Origin: Sinanaerobacter sp. ZZT-01
Lineage (GTDB): Bacteria; Bacillota; Clostridia; Peptostreptococcales; Anaerovoracaceae
Direction of reading: 5' to 3'
DNA length: 64,000 nt
Assembly: GCF_035621135.1 (NCBI RefSeq)
Contig: NZ_CP141728.1
Location: 930,001-994,000, forward strand
A model generated the notes under the pieces. The model was not told the origin of the DNA, did not search any database, and saw only the letters and a program-made list of their open reading frames with translations. Every line of letters starts with the position of its first letter. Within the stretch, counting starts at the first letter, position 1. A program made the position numbers and the translations under genes. This document shows positions 1-8,561 of the stretch, one piece after another.

Positions 1-29
1 GGAATTCCCTCTCGCCATGGAATCAAGCT

Positions 30-260
30 TTAACGGCTGCTGGTAAATTGACCCTGCATCTTCAAAAGGCATTGATTATCCGCGGTCATATGCCTGCAAT
101 TCTCACAGGACTGGTAATCACTCATGTTAAATACAGTCACATCTCCACGCCGTGTAAATCGGCTGCAATAAGATGACGTTGAATAAAAGTCCTGATCATT
201 TGGATAATAATCCTGATCGTTTGTATAGTAATCATCTCCTGAAGTGATATTCCATCTCAT
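30..260 (-). CDS. Small Cys-containing hypothetical protein
   Basis: A 76-residue protein of unknown function. A strong Shine-Dalgarno (AGGAGG, 7 bases upstream) supports the ATG at 260. The N-terminal half is rich in Asp, Tyr and Asn (repeated YYxNDQD). The C-terminal half carries CENC and a further Cys 11 residues on, a spacing that could bind a metal, though no named zinc-ribbon family is recognised. It has no signal peptide or membrane segment. It lies downstream of rimI on the same strand, 115 bases away, and may be the last gene of that transcript. Real by its ribosome site and composition; function unknown. Confidence 0.7.
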   Translation of the reverse strand: MRWNITSGDDYYTNDQDYYPNDQDFYSTSSYCSRFTRRGDVTVFNMSDYQSCENCRHMTADNQCLLKMQGQFTSSR

Positions 261-375
261 TTTTTTCCTCCTCTGCCGAGAAGTATGACCTCGGCTATAC
301 GTAACTTAAAAAATTTTCATTTTAAAATTAGTATAGCTTACTGCCTTTTTTCTATTCTTTTTTTTAAATTTATCA

Positions 376-843
376 TTAAACTTTCATCGGTTCACCTTTG
401 GTATGTCTCCAAAGAATTAATGCATCTTCTCCATTATTCTCATAGTATGCTTTTCGTCTTCCTGCCTCTTTAAAACCAAACTGCCCATAAAGTGTCAAAG
501 CAGCTTGATTGGATGGACGAACCTCTAATGTATGGCTAAGAACACCTTTTTCCTTACAACAATCAAAAAGATGGGAAAGCATAGCATGTCCAACTCCTTT
601 TTTGCGATAATCGGGATTGACTGCGACATGGGTAATATGTCCTTCGTCTAAAATAATCCAGGAACCAACGTATCCAATCAGCTTTCCTTGTATTTCTGCT
701 ACTATATAAAACGCCAATTCATTACTTACGATCTCATCATGAAATGAATCCACACTCCATGGCATCGCAAAACTCATTTGATCCAATTTCGCCATTTCCT
801 TGATGTCACGTTCCTCAGCCTCTCGAATCAAAATTTCATTCAT
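376..843 (-). CDS. rimI: Ribosomal protein S18 alanine N-acetyltransferase RimI
   Basis: A GNAT-fold enzyme of about 155 residues that transfers acetyl from acetyl-CoA to the N-terminal Ala of ribosomal protein S18. The acetyl-CoA loop is visible as DYRKKGVG in the middle of the protein, followed by the usual EVRPSNQAALTLYGQFGF segment. The frame is open to 867, but AAAGGAG lies 8 bases before the ATG at 843, so that start is chosen. It overlaps the tsaB stop by 8 bases and is thus translationally coupled to it. The tsaE-tsaB-rimI order is a classic bacterial arrangement. Other GNAT substrates cannot be excluded, but the neighbours make RimI very likely. Confidence 0.9.
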   Translation of the reverse strand: MNEILIREAEERDIKEMAKLDQMSFAMPWSVDSFHDEIVSNELAFYIVAEIQGKLIGYVGSWIILDEGHITHVAVNPDYRKKGVGHAMLSHLFDCCKEKGVLSHTLEVRPSNQAALTLYGQFGFKEAGRRKAYYENNGEDALILWRHTKGEPMKV

Positions 844-1606
844 GCACGAGTCTCCTTTTTGCCTCATCTAATTTTCTTTGTGCTTCTGCCTGCCGTAAAT
901 AAACAGGTTTAACCTGAAATAAATTCTGTGCTTTTCCTTGCTCCCAAAGTTTGTATCCCAGCGCTGCAACGGAAGATGCTCTTTGATAGCGCAACTCTTC
1001 AGGTGCAAAGGACACATGGAGACGTGAAGTTGCGGATGCTGTGTTCTGCATACGTACCCACTCTTCTATTTTATCTTTATAAACAGAAATGCCGTCTCCA
1101 AAAAACAAAATCTCATTTTTCTCTGTTTTTCTCATGGCCGTCTTGATCCGCTCCAGAAACTCTTCCAATGCATAAGCACCATCCGGAACCAGCTGTGTGC
1201 AACCCCCCTGTTCTTCCCAAAGGTATGCTCCTGTATATATTTGGCTCCTTCTTGCATCAAAAATCGGACACAACACCCTTTTTTCATCTACAGTGCTGTA
1301 TGCAAAAGCTTTTAAGGTCGGCACACATACAATGTTCAAGTTCAAAGTCTGTGCCAGTGCTTTTGCCGTCGACATGCCGATTCGAATTCCTGTAAAAGAG
1401 CCGGGACCTTCCGACACGGCAATACCGCCAATCTCCTTTAAGTCTAGACCGCATTTTGCAAGCAAACGTTCAATCATAGGGACCAAAAGACGCAGGTGAT
1501 TCAGCGTTTCATCGCAGTGTTCCTCCCAAATCTTCCTATTTTCATTTATAATTGCTACTGATGCATTCGCACCCGTTGTTTCAATTGCCAATAAATTCAT
1601 ATTCAT
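836..1606 (-). CDS. tsaB: tRNA threonylcarbamoyladenosine biosynthesis protein TsaB
   Basis: A 256-residue ASKHA-fold scaffold of the TsaB-TsaD-TsaE machinery that places t6A at position 37 of ANN-decoding tRNAs. It shows the N-terminal phosphate-binding-like strand (LAIETTGANASVAI, residues 5-18) and the family signature SEGPGSFTGIRIG at residues 65-77. The C-terminus has the conserved P-x-YLR. TsaB lacks the metal-binding His pair of TsaD and is itself inactive. It starts inside the tsaE stop (4-base overlap) and overlaps rimI, so all three are co-translated. tsaD itself is not in this window. Confidence 0.93.
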   Translation of the reverse strand: MNMNLLAIETTGANASVAIINENRKIWEEHCDETLNHLRLLVPMIERLLAKCGLDLKEIGGIAVSEGPGSFTGIRIGMSTAKALAQTLNLNIVCVPTLKAFAYSTVDEKRVLCPIFDARRSQIYTGAYLWEEQGGCTQLVPDGAYALEEFLERIKTAMRKTEKNEILFFGDGISVYKDKIEEWVRMQNTASATSRLHVSFAPEELRYQRASSVAALGYKLWEQGKAQNLFQVKPVYLRQAEAQRKLDEAKRRLVHE

Positions 1607-2055
1607 TCCTCTTCCGGTTCTAAATCATAATTTTCCACATAATATATCCGTTCATTTTCCGATTCTCCATAGGAAATCGTAATCGTAATGCTTTCTTCTG
1701 GCAGTAATTCTTGAATCATATCTGCCCATTCTACAACACAAACGCCTTCTCCGTAAAAGTACTCTTCATATCCGATCTCATACATTTCCTCGATCTCACC
1801 GATGCGATAGACATCAAAATGATAAAGAGGCAGTCTTCCGTCATAATATTCATGCACAATGCTGAAAGTCGGGCTTGTAATCATTTCCTTTATTCCAAGT
1901 CCCTCTGCAATTGCCTTCGTTAAAGCCGTTTTTCCCGTACCAAGATCTCCAATCAGTGCTACGATACTTCCTTTTTTTAATTGACTGGAAAGAGCTATAC
2001 CAAATTGCACTGTATCTTTTTCACTTTTCATAATCCACTTTTTTGCCTGATTCAT
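1603..2055 (-). CDS. tsaE: tRNA threonylcarbamoyladenosine biosynthesis ATPase TsaE
   Basis: A 150-residue P-loop ATPase that drives turnover of the TsaB-TsaD complex in t6A synthesis. The Walker A motif GDLGTGKT sits at residues 36-43, the family motif SPTFSIVHEY at about 61-70, HFDVYR at about 79-84 and the VVEWAD strand at about 107-112. Length matches the family. The ATG overlaps the stop of the upstream EamA gene by 4 bases and its own stop overlaps the tsaB start by 4, so it sits in the middle of a tightly coupled operon. Confidence 0.94.
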   Translation of the reverse strand: MNQAKKWIMKSEKDTVQFGIALSSQLKKGSIVALIGDLGTGKTALTKAIAEGLGIKEMITSPTFSIVHEYYDGRLPLYHFDVYRIGEIEEMYEIGYEEYFYGEGVCVVEWADMIQELLPEESITITISYGESENERIYYVENYDLEPEEE

Positions 2056-3014
2056 AAAGATACTTCTCCTTCCTGCGGCTCTAATTCTATAGAGTTCTGT
2101 ACAACTTCTTCCGGCAAGGCACCCTTTGGTGTCTGATTTGCCAAATAGACACCAACTATAACAAGGAATGTCGCAAAAGCTTGTAAATGAGAAAATGGTT
2201 CCTTCAAAAGCACAACTCCGGCAATGACGGTAATAACCGTTGTAAGCGTAACAAAAGAGGTCATGCGGTTTGCTCCGATGCTCTTAATCGCAGCATTCAT
2301 CAAGATAAAAGCAAGGACGGAACACCCGATGCTCAAATAAAGGATCGCTTGTAAAAATTGCAGGTTACGAATCGGCAGCATAAAAAAGTCAAAAAGTGAT
2401 CCATTTAAAGCCTGTTCTACGCAGGCAAAGCTGATGAAGCTTACCGCTCCAAAAAAAGACATAATATAAGTTTTTTCAACACTTGAAAATTGTTCTGCTT
2501 TCGTCGAGTATACGGTAAACATCGCCGCAGATATAACCGCGGTAAAGAGAATCAAATAGCCGATTAAGTTACAGGTTGCGGATGCTCCTTTTATAAGAAC
2601 CATCCATAGAATTCCCACAAAAGAAATTAAAATCCCAATCACTTGAAGTTTAGATGGATATTTTTTTAAAAACAAAATAGAAGTTAACAGTGTAACAATC
2701 GGGACGCAAGCAATAATCGTTCCACTCTCCGATGCCGTTGTCAAGCTAATTCCAAATGTCTCAGCGGTAAAATATAAAACCGGCTGAAAAACCGCCATTA
2801 ATAACAACGGTTTAAAGTTTTTTCCCTTAAAATCTACTTTAAATATCCCCACTGCGATGCATAAGCTCATTGCTAAAAATGCAAGAAGAAAGCGCCAGCC
2901 TAAAAGAGAAAATGCTGAAACGGTTGCAGTTATTTGTTTTGTAAATAAGAAACTAAATCCAAACAATGTAGATGATGCAATTGCTGCGATCATACCCTTT
3001 ACCGACTGATTCAT
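2052..3014 (-). CDS. EamA-family drug/metabolite transporter
   Basis: A 320-residue inner-membrane protein with about ten hydrophobic helices, built as two EamA repeats (roughly residues 8-145 and 155-295). The family exports or imports small metabolites by proton exchange; substrates cannot be read from sequence. The start is at MNQSVKGMIAAI, giving an N-in first helix. It overlaps tsaE by 4 bases (ATGA), so it is the first gene of the tsaE-tsaB-rimI transcript. The pairing with t6A genes is probably only transcriptional. A second, diverged EamA protein lies at 12.5-13.4 kb. Confidence 0.87.
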   Translation of the reverse strand: MNQSVKGMIAAIASSTLFGFSFLFTKQITATVSAFSLLGWRFLLAFLAMSLCIAVGIFKVDFKGKNFKPLLLMAVFQPVLYFTAETFGISLTTASESGTIIACVPIVTLLTSILFLKKYPSKLQVIGILISFVGILWMVLIKGASATCNLIGYLILFTAVISAAMFTVYSTKAEQFSSVEKTYIMSFFGAVSFISFACVEQALNGSLFDFFMLPIRNLQFLQAILYLSIGCSVLAFILMNAAIKSIGANRMTSFVTLTTVITVIAGVVLLKEPFSHLQAFATFLVIVGVYLANQTPKGALPEEVVQNSIELEPQEGEVSL

Positions 3015-3120
3015 GGCGATCGTTTCCCTTTCTTATATTCCGAAATCAATTCAATTTATCATATCACTTTTATGTACTTTTTGTCGATGGAAATCTGCAA
3101 AAATTCATTCCCATTTCATG

Positions 3121-3162
3121 AAAAAACTGCCGGCAATAACCATTGTTATTTTTGTCCGGCAG
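3121..3162 (-). terminator. Intrinsic terminator after ribU
   Basis: On the minus strand CTGCCGG pairs with CCGGCAG, and an inner AATAAC/GTTATT stem extends the hairpin; it is followed by six T. It lies 24 bases past the riboflavin transporter stop and separates it from the EamA/tsaE operon. Confidence 0.85.
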
Positions 3163-3185
3163 TCTTAAAACAATCTGTTTTTTAC

Positions 3186-3755
3186 TTATCTATGCAAAAA
3201 TTTCGCTATGGATTTATACGTGACAAAAGTAATCACTGCATTAATCCCTGATTTGAGAAGGTTGAACGGCAATACAATTGGCACAATCATACCCATTACC
3301 ACGTCTCGCGGGACACCCATATAAATCGGCGTAATGAGAATATTCCATAAAAGCATAGTCACAGTCATGATCAAGGCTCCGCTAAACAAAGCAAGGATTG
3401 CGCCTTTTCTGGTTTTATTTTTTTGATAAAGAAATCCGGCTACCAATACAAAACTTCCCGTTGCAAACAGATGCATGCAAAATCCAATCGGTCCATCCCC
3501 CCCCAAAGGAAATGCCTGGATAAAGCTCACCGCTGCCGTAATCATAAAACCTGCCATTGGTCCAAACGCAAAGGTCCCTATAAAAATAGGAACATCCGCT
3601 GGGTCATACACTAAAAAAGGTGCCGGCGGAAAAGGAATGCGTACAATCAAAACCAATGCCAGTGAAATAGCTGCCAGCATCGCCATCTTCACCAGCTTTG
3701 CTGTTCTCTGAGATTGCCCTCTTACCGTATTGTTGCTCTTCTGTGAATCCTTCAT
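3186..3755 (-). CDS. ribU: Riboflavin ECF transporter substrate-binding protein RibU
   Basis: A 189-residue membrane S-component that binds riboflavin and works with a shared energy-coupling module (EcfA/A'/T, not in this window). Five to six hydrophobic helices are visible. The riboflavin-type signature runs from about residue 40: FPPAPFLVYDPADVP, then a GP-x-AG loop. The start has GGGAGG upstream. It is the only gene between an FMN riboswitch and a strong terminator, so expression should fall when FMN is plentiful. The organism needs flavin for Lpd, RnfC/D/G and flavodoxin encoded nearby. Assignment is firm because family motif and riboswitch agree. Confidence 0.92.
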   Translation of the reverse strand: MKDSQKSNNTVRGQSQRTAKLVKMAMLAAISLALVLIVRIPFPPAPFLVYDPADVPIFIGTFAFGPMAGFMITAAVSFIQAFPLGGDGPIGFCMHLFATGSFVLVAGFLYQKNKTRKGAILALFSGALIMTVTMLLWNILITPIYMGVPRDVVMGMIVPIVLPFNLLKSGINAVITFVTYKSIAKFLHR

Positions 3756-3875
3756 AATGATTCCTCCCTCTGCTTTCTTATTTAAGCTGCTTCAATGTAG
3801 GAATCTGTCAGGTAATTAAAATTGACCTTGAATTAAATCCAAGGCCAAACGCGCACATCCATTCAAAAAATGAGT

Positions 3876-3998
3876 CGTGTTTCTTTCATCCGGACTATAC
3901 CGTCGGTATTGGGTTCTAACCAACTCTGCCTTTCGGCTCGCGGACTCATAGCCTATGCTCATCACCGCCGGTGAGGAATCACACCTCGCCCTGAAACA
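3876..3998 (-). promoter_or_regulatory. FMN riboswitch (RFN element)
   Basis: Read on the minus strand, the RFN core blocks are all present in order: AGGGCGAGGTG, CCTCACCGGCGGT, GAGTCCGCGAGC, a variable arm, then CGGTATAGTCCGGATGAAAG. Binding of FMN by this class represses downstream genes. It sits 120 bases before the riboflavin importer gene, the usual target. Confidence 0.95.
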
Positions 3999-4017
3999 GA
4001 TATCTTAATAACAATCT

Positions 4018-4047
4018 ATTATAGTTCATTTTATCGTTTCTTGTCAA
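4018..4047 (-). promoter_or_regulatory. Sigma-A promoter for the FMN riboswitch-ribU unit
   Basis: Minus strand TTGACA (4047-4042), an 18-base spacer and TATAAT (4023-4018), just upstream of the RFN element. Both hexamers are perfect consensus. Confidence 0.85.
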
Positions 4048-4067
4048 GAAAAGATAAAATGTATTTT

Positions 4068-5474
4068 TTATCGAATCGCGAGCCCAATTCCCTCACAAAA
4101 AGTTGGGTGCGGTCGAATTACCGAAATAAGCTGTTCCACAGTGAGTTGATTGACCACAGCCGTCGCCAGTTCAGAAATCAGGTCTGTTGCCCTTTCACAC
4201 ATCATCTGTGCGCCGATGACAACACCTGTTTCTTCCATATAGAGCACTCGGATAAAGCCACTTTGCTGATTTTCGATTAAAGCCTTTCCATTTGCTGTCA
4301 TTAAGTATTTTCCTGTTTTTACAAGCAGACCACATGATTTTGCTTCCTCCGGTGTCATACCGACTGACGCAATTTCCGGATCGCTGTAAATACAGGAAGG
4401 TACAGCCTCTAAATTCATACTGTGTTTGACCTTTGCGATGCTTTCTACTGCACAAATTCCTTCCGCAGCCGCCATATGTGCAAGCTGAACACCGCCAGTC
4501 ACATCACCGGCCGCATAAATACCGGCTATCGAAGTTTCATAATTCTGGTCTACAAGCAGCCTCCCCTTTTCTATTTTTAAAGAAGCTCCCTCTGACTGCA
4601 TAAAGCACTCAGAAAAAAGTCCATCGATATTCGGTTTTCGTCCCACAGAAACAAGTACTGTCTCGGTCTCAGTTGAAAGTCCATCTGATGTATGAACAAG
4701 CAAAATCTCTTTTCCGTCTTTTTTCATCTGCTGAATTTTTTCCACCTGTACACCTGCTTTGATTTGAATACCCTTCTTTTTCAGGTGAACCGATAATTTC
4801 TGTGCAATCTCACGATCGAATAAAGGCAAGATGCGCTTTTCTGCCTCCACTATAATGACCTCGCTTCCAAATCCACTCAGCATTGTGGCGAATTCCATTC
4901 CGATCACACCACCTCCAATGATGAGTGTTTTTTGTGAGCAGATTTCCTTTTCAAGCATTTGCTCACTGGTACATACACCCGGAAGCTCAATCCCGCATAT
5001 CGGAGGAATCGCTGTCTTTGCCCCTGTTGCAATCAAAAGATTTTCAGCATAAAGAATTTTTTTCTCTGCGTTCAGATCTTCACCCTGTTCATTGACTTGT
5101 ATTTCTACTTGCTGTCTCCCCGTTATCGTTGCAGTCCCATTCAAGTAATCTATTTTTCTTGAGTGAAACGATGAAAGAATTCCGTTACGAAGAGTTCTTA
5201 TTACCTCTTCCTTACGTTCATGCATTTTCTCTGAATCATATCTCACATCGTTTGCATGCAGTCCAATCGCATCAAACTCTTTTGCATTGCGATACCATTT
5301 AGCTGCGTGAAGGAGTGTTTTGGTCGGAATGCAGCCATGATTCAAACATGTCCCTCCTATCTGTTCTTTTTCTACAACAGCGGTCTTCAAGCCAAGCTCA
5401 GATGCCCGAAAAGCAGCTTCGTAGCCGCCCGGTCCTCCGCCGATTATAAGAATATCATATTTATTTTGTTCCAA
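4068..5474 (-). CDS. lpdA: Dihydrolipoyl dehydrogenase (glycine cleavage L-protein)
   Basis: A 468-residue FAD flavoenzyme that reoxidises the lipoamide arm of GcvH and makes NADH. FAD-binding GGGPGGYEA lies at residues 12-20. The redox disulfide is CLNHGCIPTK (C43 and C48), a small variation on the usual CLNVGCIPSK. A second dinucleotide fold GGGVIGMEFA is near residue 190, and the C-terminal catalytic base is in RPHPTFCEG. The start is a TTG preceded by GGGGGAG, as no suitable ATG exists. It is the last gene of the glycine-riboswitch operon, 35 bases after sdaAA. No free-standing lipoyl domain is fused to it. Confidence 0.94.
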   Translation of the reverse strand: MEQNKYDILIIGGGPGGYEAAFRASELGLKTAVVEKEQIGGTCLNHGCIPTKTLLHAAKWYRNAKEFDAIGLHANDVRYDSEKMHERKEEVIRTLRNGILSSFHSRKIDYLNGTATITGRQQVEIQVNEQGEDLNAEKKILYAENLLIATGAKTAIPPICGIELPGVCTSEQMLEKEICSQKTLIIGGGVIGMEFATMLSGFGSEVIIVEAEKRILPLFDREIAQKLSVHLKKKGIQIKAGVQVEKIQQMKKDGKEILLVHTSDGLSTETETVLVSVGRKPNIDGLFSECFMQSEGASLKIEKGRLLVDQNYETSIAGIYAAGDVTGGVQLAHMAAAEGICAVESIAKVKHSMNLEAVPSCIYSDPEIASVGMTPEEAKSCGLLVKTGKYLMTANGKALIENQQSGFIRVLYMEETGVVIGAQMMCERATDLISELATAVVNQLTVEQLISVIRPHPTFCEGIGLAIR

Positions 5475-5509
5475 AGGCCGGCTCCCCCTCTCTTCTTTCT
5501 TTCATTTTT

Positions 5510-6379
5510 TTATTTTAAAATTTCATTTAATAATTCTTTTCCTCGTGAAGTCTGTGCCAATCCTCCTAATGCCGTTTCCTTGAGCTGATACGGAAGTAAT
5601 TTTCCTACTCGGTACATGGCGTCCACCACCTGATCGGCTGGAATGATACTTTCCATACCGCCCAGTGCCAAATCCGCACTGAGCAGTGCATTGACTGCCT
5701 GCGATGCATTTCTCTGTGCACAAGGTACCTGTACCAGCCCCGCAACCGGATCACAAACAAGTCCCGTAATGTTCATCAAGGCAATTGAGCATGCATGTAG
5801 AGCCTGATCTGGCGTGCCTCCGCTCATCTCAACTGCGGCGCTCGCTGCCATTGCCGCTGCCACACCACATTCTGCCTGACAGCCGCCCTCCGCTCCGGAA
5901 ACGGTCGCATTTTTCATTATAATCGCACCAATCCCAGAAGCTGTCATCAGTCCTTGTAAAACAATAGCATGCTCTAATTTTTTCTCTTCGGCAAAGCCAA
6001 GCAATACTGCCGGAACAATTCCGCATGCACCCGCAGTCGGCGCCGCACAAATTTTTCCCATAGCAGCATTGACCTCGCTGCAAGAAAGCGCATACGCCAT
6101 CACTCGATTGATAAAGGGACCACATATGGTGCCCTTCTTTTCCGAATAAGATTGCTGCTTAAATGCTACGCCTGAAATCAGATTTCCGGCTGTAGAAAGC
6201 GGTTCTTTTCTTGCCTTTTTTGCTGCTTCCTCCATGACGGCATAGCGGCTTTTTAAATTGCTCCAAATTTCTTCCTCGGTGCATTCACTTATCTGCTTTT
6301 CGTTCTCTAAAATGACCTTCCAAAGCGATGATTTCTTTTCTTTACACAGCTCCAAAAGCTCTTGCATATTGTTATACAT
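5510..6379 (-). CDS. sdaAA: L-serine dehydratase, alpha subunit
   Basis: About 289 residues; the iron-sulfur catalytic subunit that deaminates L-serine to pyruvate and ammonia. The family motif CAAPTAGACG, with two cysteines, is present, and further conserved cysteines lie in the middle third (the Fe-S ligands). The frame is open to 6409, but GGGAGG sits just before the ATG at 6379 and the resulting N-terminus (MYNNMQELLELC) matches the family. It overlaps the sdaAB stop region only if the longer start is used. The enzyme is oxygen sensitive, in line with an anaerobe. Being inside the glycine operon, it would consume serine made from glycine. Confidence 0.93.
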   Translation of the reverse strand: MYNNMQELLELCKEKKSSLWKVILENEKQISECTEEEIWSNLKSRYAVMEEAAKKARKEPLSTAGNLISGVAFKQQSYSEKKGTICGPFINRVMAYALSCSEVNAAMGKICAAPTAGACGIVPAVLLGFAEEKKLEHAIVLQGLMTASGIGAIIMKNATVSGAEGGCQAECGVAAAMAASAAVEMSGGTPDQALHACSIALMNITGLVCDPVAGLVQVPCAQRNASQAVNALLSADLALGGMESIIPADQVVDAMYRVGKLLPYQLKETALGGLAQTSRGKELLNEILK

Positions 6380-6392
6380 AAAACCTCCCGCT

Positions 6393-7061
6393 TCAAACGG
6401 AACTTTCAATTGCTTTCACAGAAATAACATTTTCCAAACGTCCTAAGCTTTCTACTACTTTATATGGAATCATATCATCGGTTTCAATAATGGTAGAAGC
6501 AACCTTCCCCTTTGCAAGGCGGGAAAGCTTCATAATACCAATGTTTATATTATTATTTGCAAGCACAGCAGAAATATCGCTGACAACACCTTTCCTGTCA
6601 TATTGCCTTATTACCAAAGTCGGTGATTGTGCTGTTACTTCCGTTTCAAATCCGTCAATATATTTAATGATAATCTGCCCTCCTCCGATTGAAGAGCCTA
6701 TGATCTCCGTTTTCAGTCCATCTGTCCGAAAAAATGTTATTTTAACAGAATTTTCATGCATTCCATCCAAATCAGTTTCATAAAAGTCAAAAGTAAGGCC
6801 TTCTTTCTTCGCCAGATAAAAGGCTTCCCTCAATCGCTCATCATCTTCTCTCAGTCCCAGTGCGCCTGCTACTAACGCTTTATCTGTACCGTGCCCTTGG
6901 TAGGTTTTAGCAAAAGAACCGTATAATCCGAACGAAACATGCGTAAAAGGCACTCCCACAATTTGCCGGGCAATTCGGGCTAGCTTTGCCGCCCCTGCCG
7001 TATGGGAACTTGACGGCCCAATCATAATCGGGCCTGTCACGTCAAAAATACTTACATCCAA
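6393..7061 (-). CDS. sdaAB: L-serine dehydratase, beta subunit
   Basis: About 222 residues. It begins with the family hallmark FDVTGPIMIGPSSSHTAGA and ends in an ACT domain (about residues 145-220), which in this enzyme class senses serine. The frame stays open to an ATG at 7094, but that site has no ribosome-binding sequence. AAGGAG lies 7 bases before a TTG at 7061, and the TTG start gives the normal N-terminus, so it is preferred. It pairs with sdaAA directly downstream to form the two-subunit, Fe-S type serine dehydratase of Firmicutes. Confidence 0.92.
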   Translation of the reverse strand: MDVSIFDVTGPIMIGPSSSHTAGAAKLARIARQIVGVPFTHVSFGLYGSFAKTYQGHGTDKALVAGALGLREDDERLREAFYLAKKEGLTFDFYETDLDGMHENSVKITFFRTDGLKTEIIGSSIGGGQIIIKYIDGFETEVTAQSPTLVIRQYDRKGVVSDISAVLANNNINIGIMKLSRLAKGKVASTIIETDDMIPYKVVESLGRLENVISVKAIESSV

Positions 7062-7121
7062 TCTTTTTCTCCTTATTTTATGCTGCTTCAGCATGACTTT
7101 TATTTTGGATTCTGCCTATTA

Positions 7122-8561
7122 TTAAAATCTCAGCTTTGGATGACGTGCGGCGTTTACTTCGTCTAGGCGGCGAACTGGTGTATGAAGCGGTTTTTGATGC
7201 ATTTCATCGGGATGATTTCTCCCCGTTTCATAAATCTCGCGTAAAATACGAATGGCTTCATCCAACGTATCTTTTGATTCCGTTTCTGTCGGTTCAACCA
7301 TGAGTGCTTCGTGCACAATCAACGGAAAATACATAGTTGGCGGATGCACGCCATAATCAAGCAATGCTTTTGCAATGTCCAGAGCGGATACATCTTTCTC
7401 TTTTTTACTCTGTTCAAGTGTCATTACAAATTCATGCATACATGTCCGCTCAACTGCCATCGGATATAAGTCGGAGAGTGCATGCATCATATAATTTGCA
7501 TTCAGCACTGCATTTTGTGCAGCTTCCCGAATACCGCTCCCACCTAATGACATAATATAAGTCAATGCTTTTACAACTACCAAAAAATTCCCAGGAAAAC
7601 TTCGCACTGCACCGATTGAACTGGAAACGTGATGATCCCAACCCAAAGGCTGACATTTATCTCCTGTCTTTACTATTGCAGGCTGAGGAAGAAACGGCAT
7701 CAATCTTTCTTTGCAGCCAACTGGGCCGCTTCCCGGCCCTCCACCCCCATGCGGTGTTGAAAACGTCTTGTGTAAATTTAAATGTACGACATCAAAGCCC
7801 ATATCACCGGGGCGTGCAATCCCCATAATTGCATTGAGGTTTGCCCCGTCATAATAGACGAGCCCACCTGCTTGATGTACGATTTCAGTAATTGCAAGTA
7901 TATTTTGCTCAAAAATACCAAGTGTATTCGGGTTTGTCAGCATTAAGCCTGCGGTATCCTCTCCGCAAACTTCTTTCAATTCTTCAATATCCACAAAGCC
8001 TTGTTCATCGGAAGGAATATTCACGACGGTAAACCCTGCCATAACTGCACTGGCAGGGTTGGTTCCATGCGCTGCATCCGGCACGATAATTTTTCGTCTC
8101 TTTTCCAGTTCTCCACGATGCTTATGGTATGCACGTATCAGGAGCAATCCTGTAAATTCTCCATGTGCACCAGCAGACGGCTGAAAGGTCATCGCATCCA
8201 TCCCTGTAATTTCACAAAGATACTTTTCTGCAAGCGTCAATACTTCCAAAGCCCCTTGTACGGTATGTTCTGGTTGTAAGGGGTGTAATTGGGTAAAGCC
8301 TTTTAATCCTGCTGTTTCTTCATTGATTCGTGGATTATATTTCATCGTACATGAACCAAGCGGATAAAATCCATCGTTCACTCCATGCGTACACTTCGCC
8401 AATTCGGTATAGTGACGGCTGATATCCACCTCTGCCATCTGCGGCAGCTTCGGTACAGCACTTCTCCTATGTTCTTTCGGAAATTCCTGCTTTATCACAT
8501 CCATTTTGGGAAGGATGTCGCAGCCTCTTCCCTCTTTGCTTTTTTCAAAGATTAACTGCAC
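7122..8561 (-). CDS. gcvPB: Glycine dehydrogenase (decarboxylating) subunit 2
   Basis: About 479 residues; the PLP-bearing half of split P-protein. With GcvPA it decarboxylates glycine and passes aminomethyl to lipoyl-GcvH. The PLP lysine lies in NLHKTFSTPHGGGGPG at about residue 265, followed by the glycine-rich loop. The frame is open to a GTG at 8570, but that codon abuts the AGGAGG site; a GTG at 8561 has proper 10-base spacing, so it is chosen. It overlaps the end of gcvPA by about 10 bases, consistent with equal synthesis of the two halves. Confidence 0.93.
   Translation of the reverse strand: MQLIFEKSKEGRGCDILPKMDVIKQEFPKEHRRSAVPKLPQMAEVDISRHYTELAKCTHGVNDGFYPLGSCTMKYNPRINEETAGLKGFTQLHPLQPEHTVQGALEVLTLAEKYLCEITGMDAMTFQPSAGAHGEFTGLLLIRAYHKHRGELEKRRKIIVPDAAHGTNPASAVMAGFTVVNIPSDEQGFVDIEELKEVCGEDTAGLMLTNPNTLGIFEQNILAITEIVHQAGGLVYYDGANLNAIMGIARPGDMGFDVVHLNLHKTFSTPHGGGGPGSGPVGCKERLMPFLPQPAIVKTGDKCQPLGWDHHVSSSIGAVRSFPGNFLVVVKALTYIMSLGGSGIREAAQNAVLNANYMMHALSDLYPMAVERTCMHEFVMTLEQSKKEKDVSALDIAKALLDYGVHPPTMYFPLIVHEALMVEPTETESKDTLDEAIRILREIYETGRNHPDEMHQKPLHTPVRRLDEVNAARHPKLRF

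Noticed and set aside
285-473. A 62-codon plus-strand frame at the rimI end
   Set aside because: Starts in AT-rich spacer and runs into the complement of rimI; no ribosome site.
4053-4072. Possible terminator GATAAAAAATACATTTTATC after lpdA
   Set aside because: Purely A/T stem overlapping the stop codon, with an interrupted T run; too weak to call.
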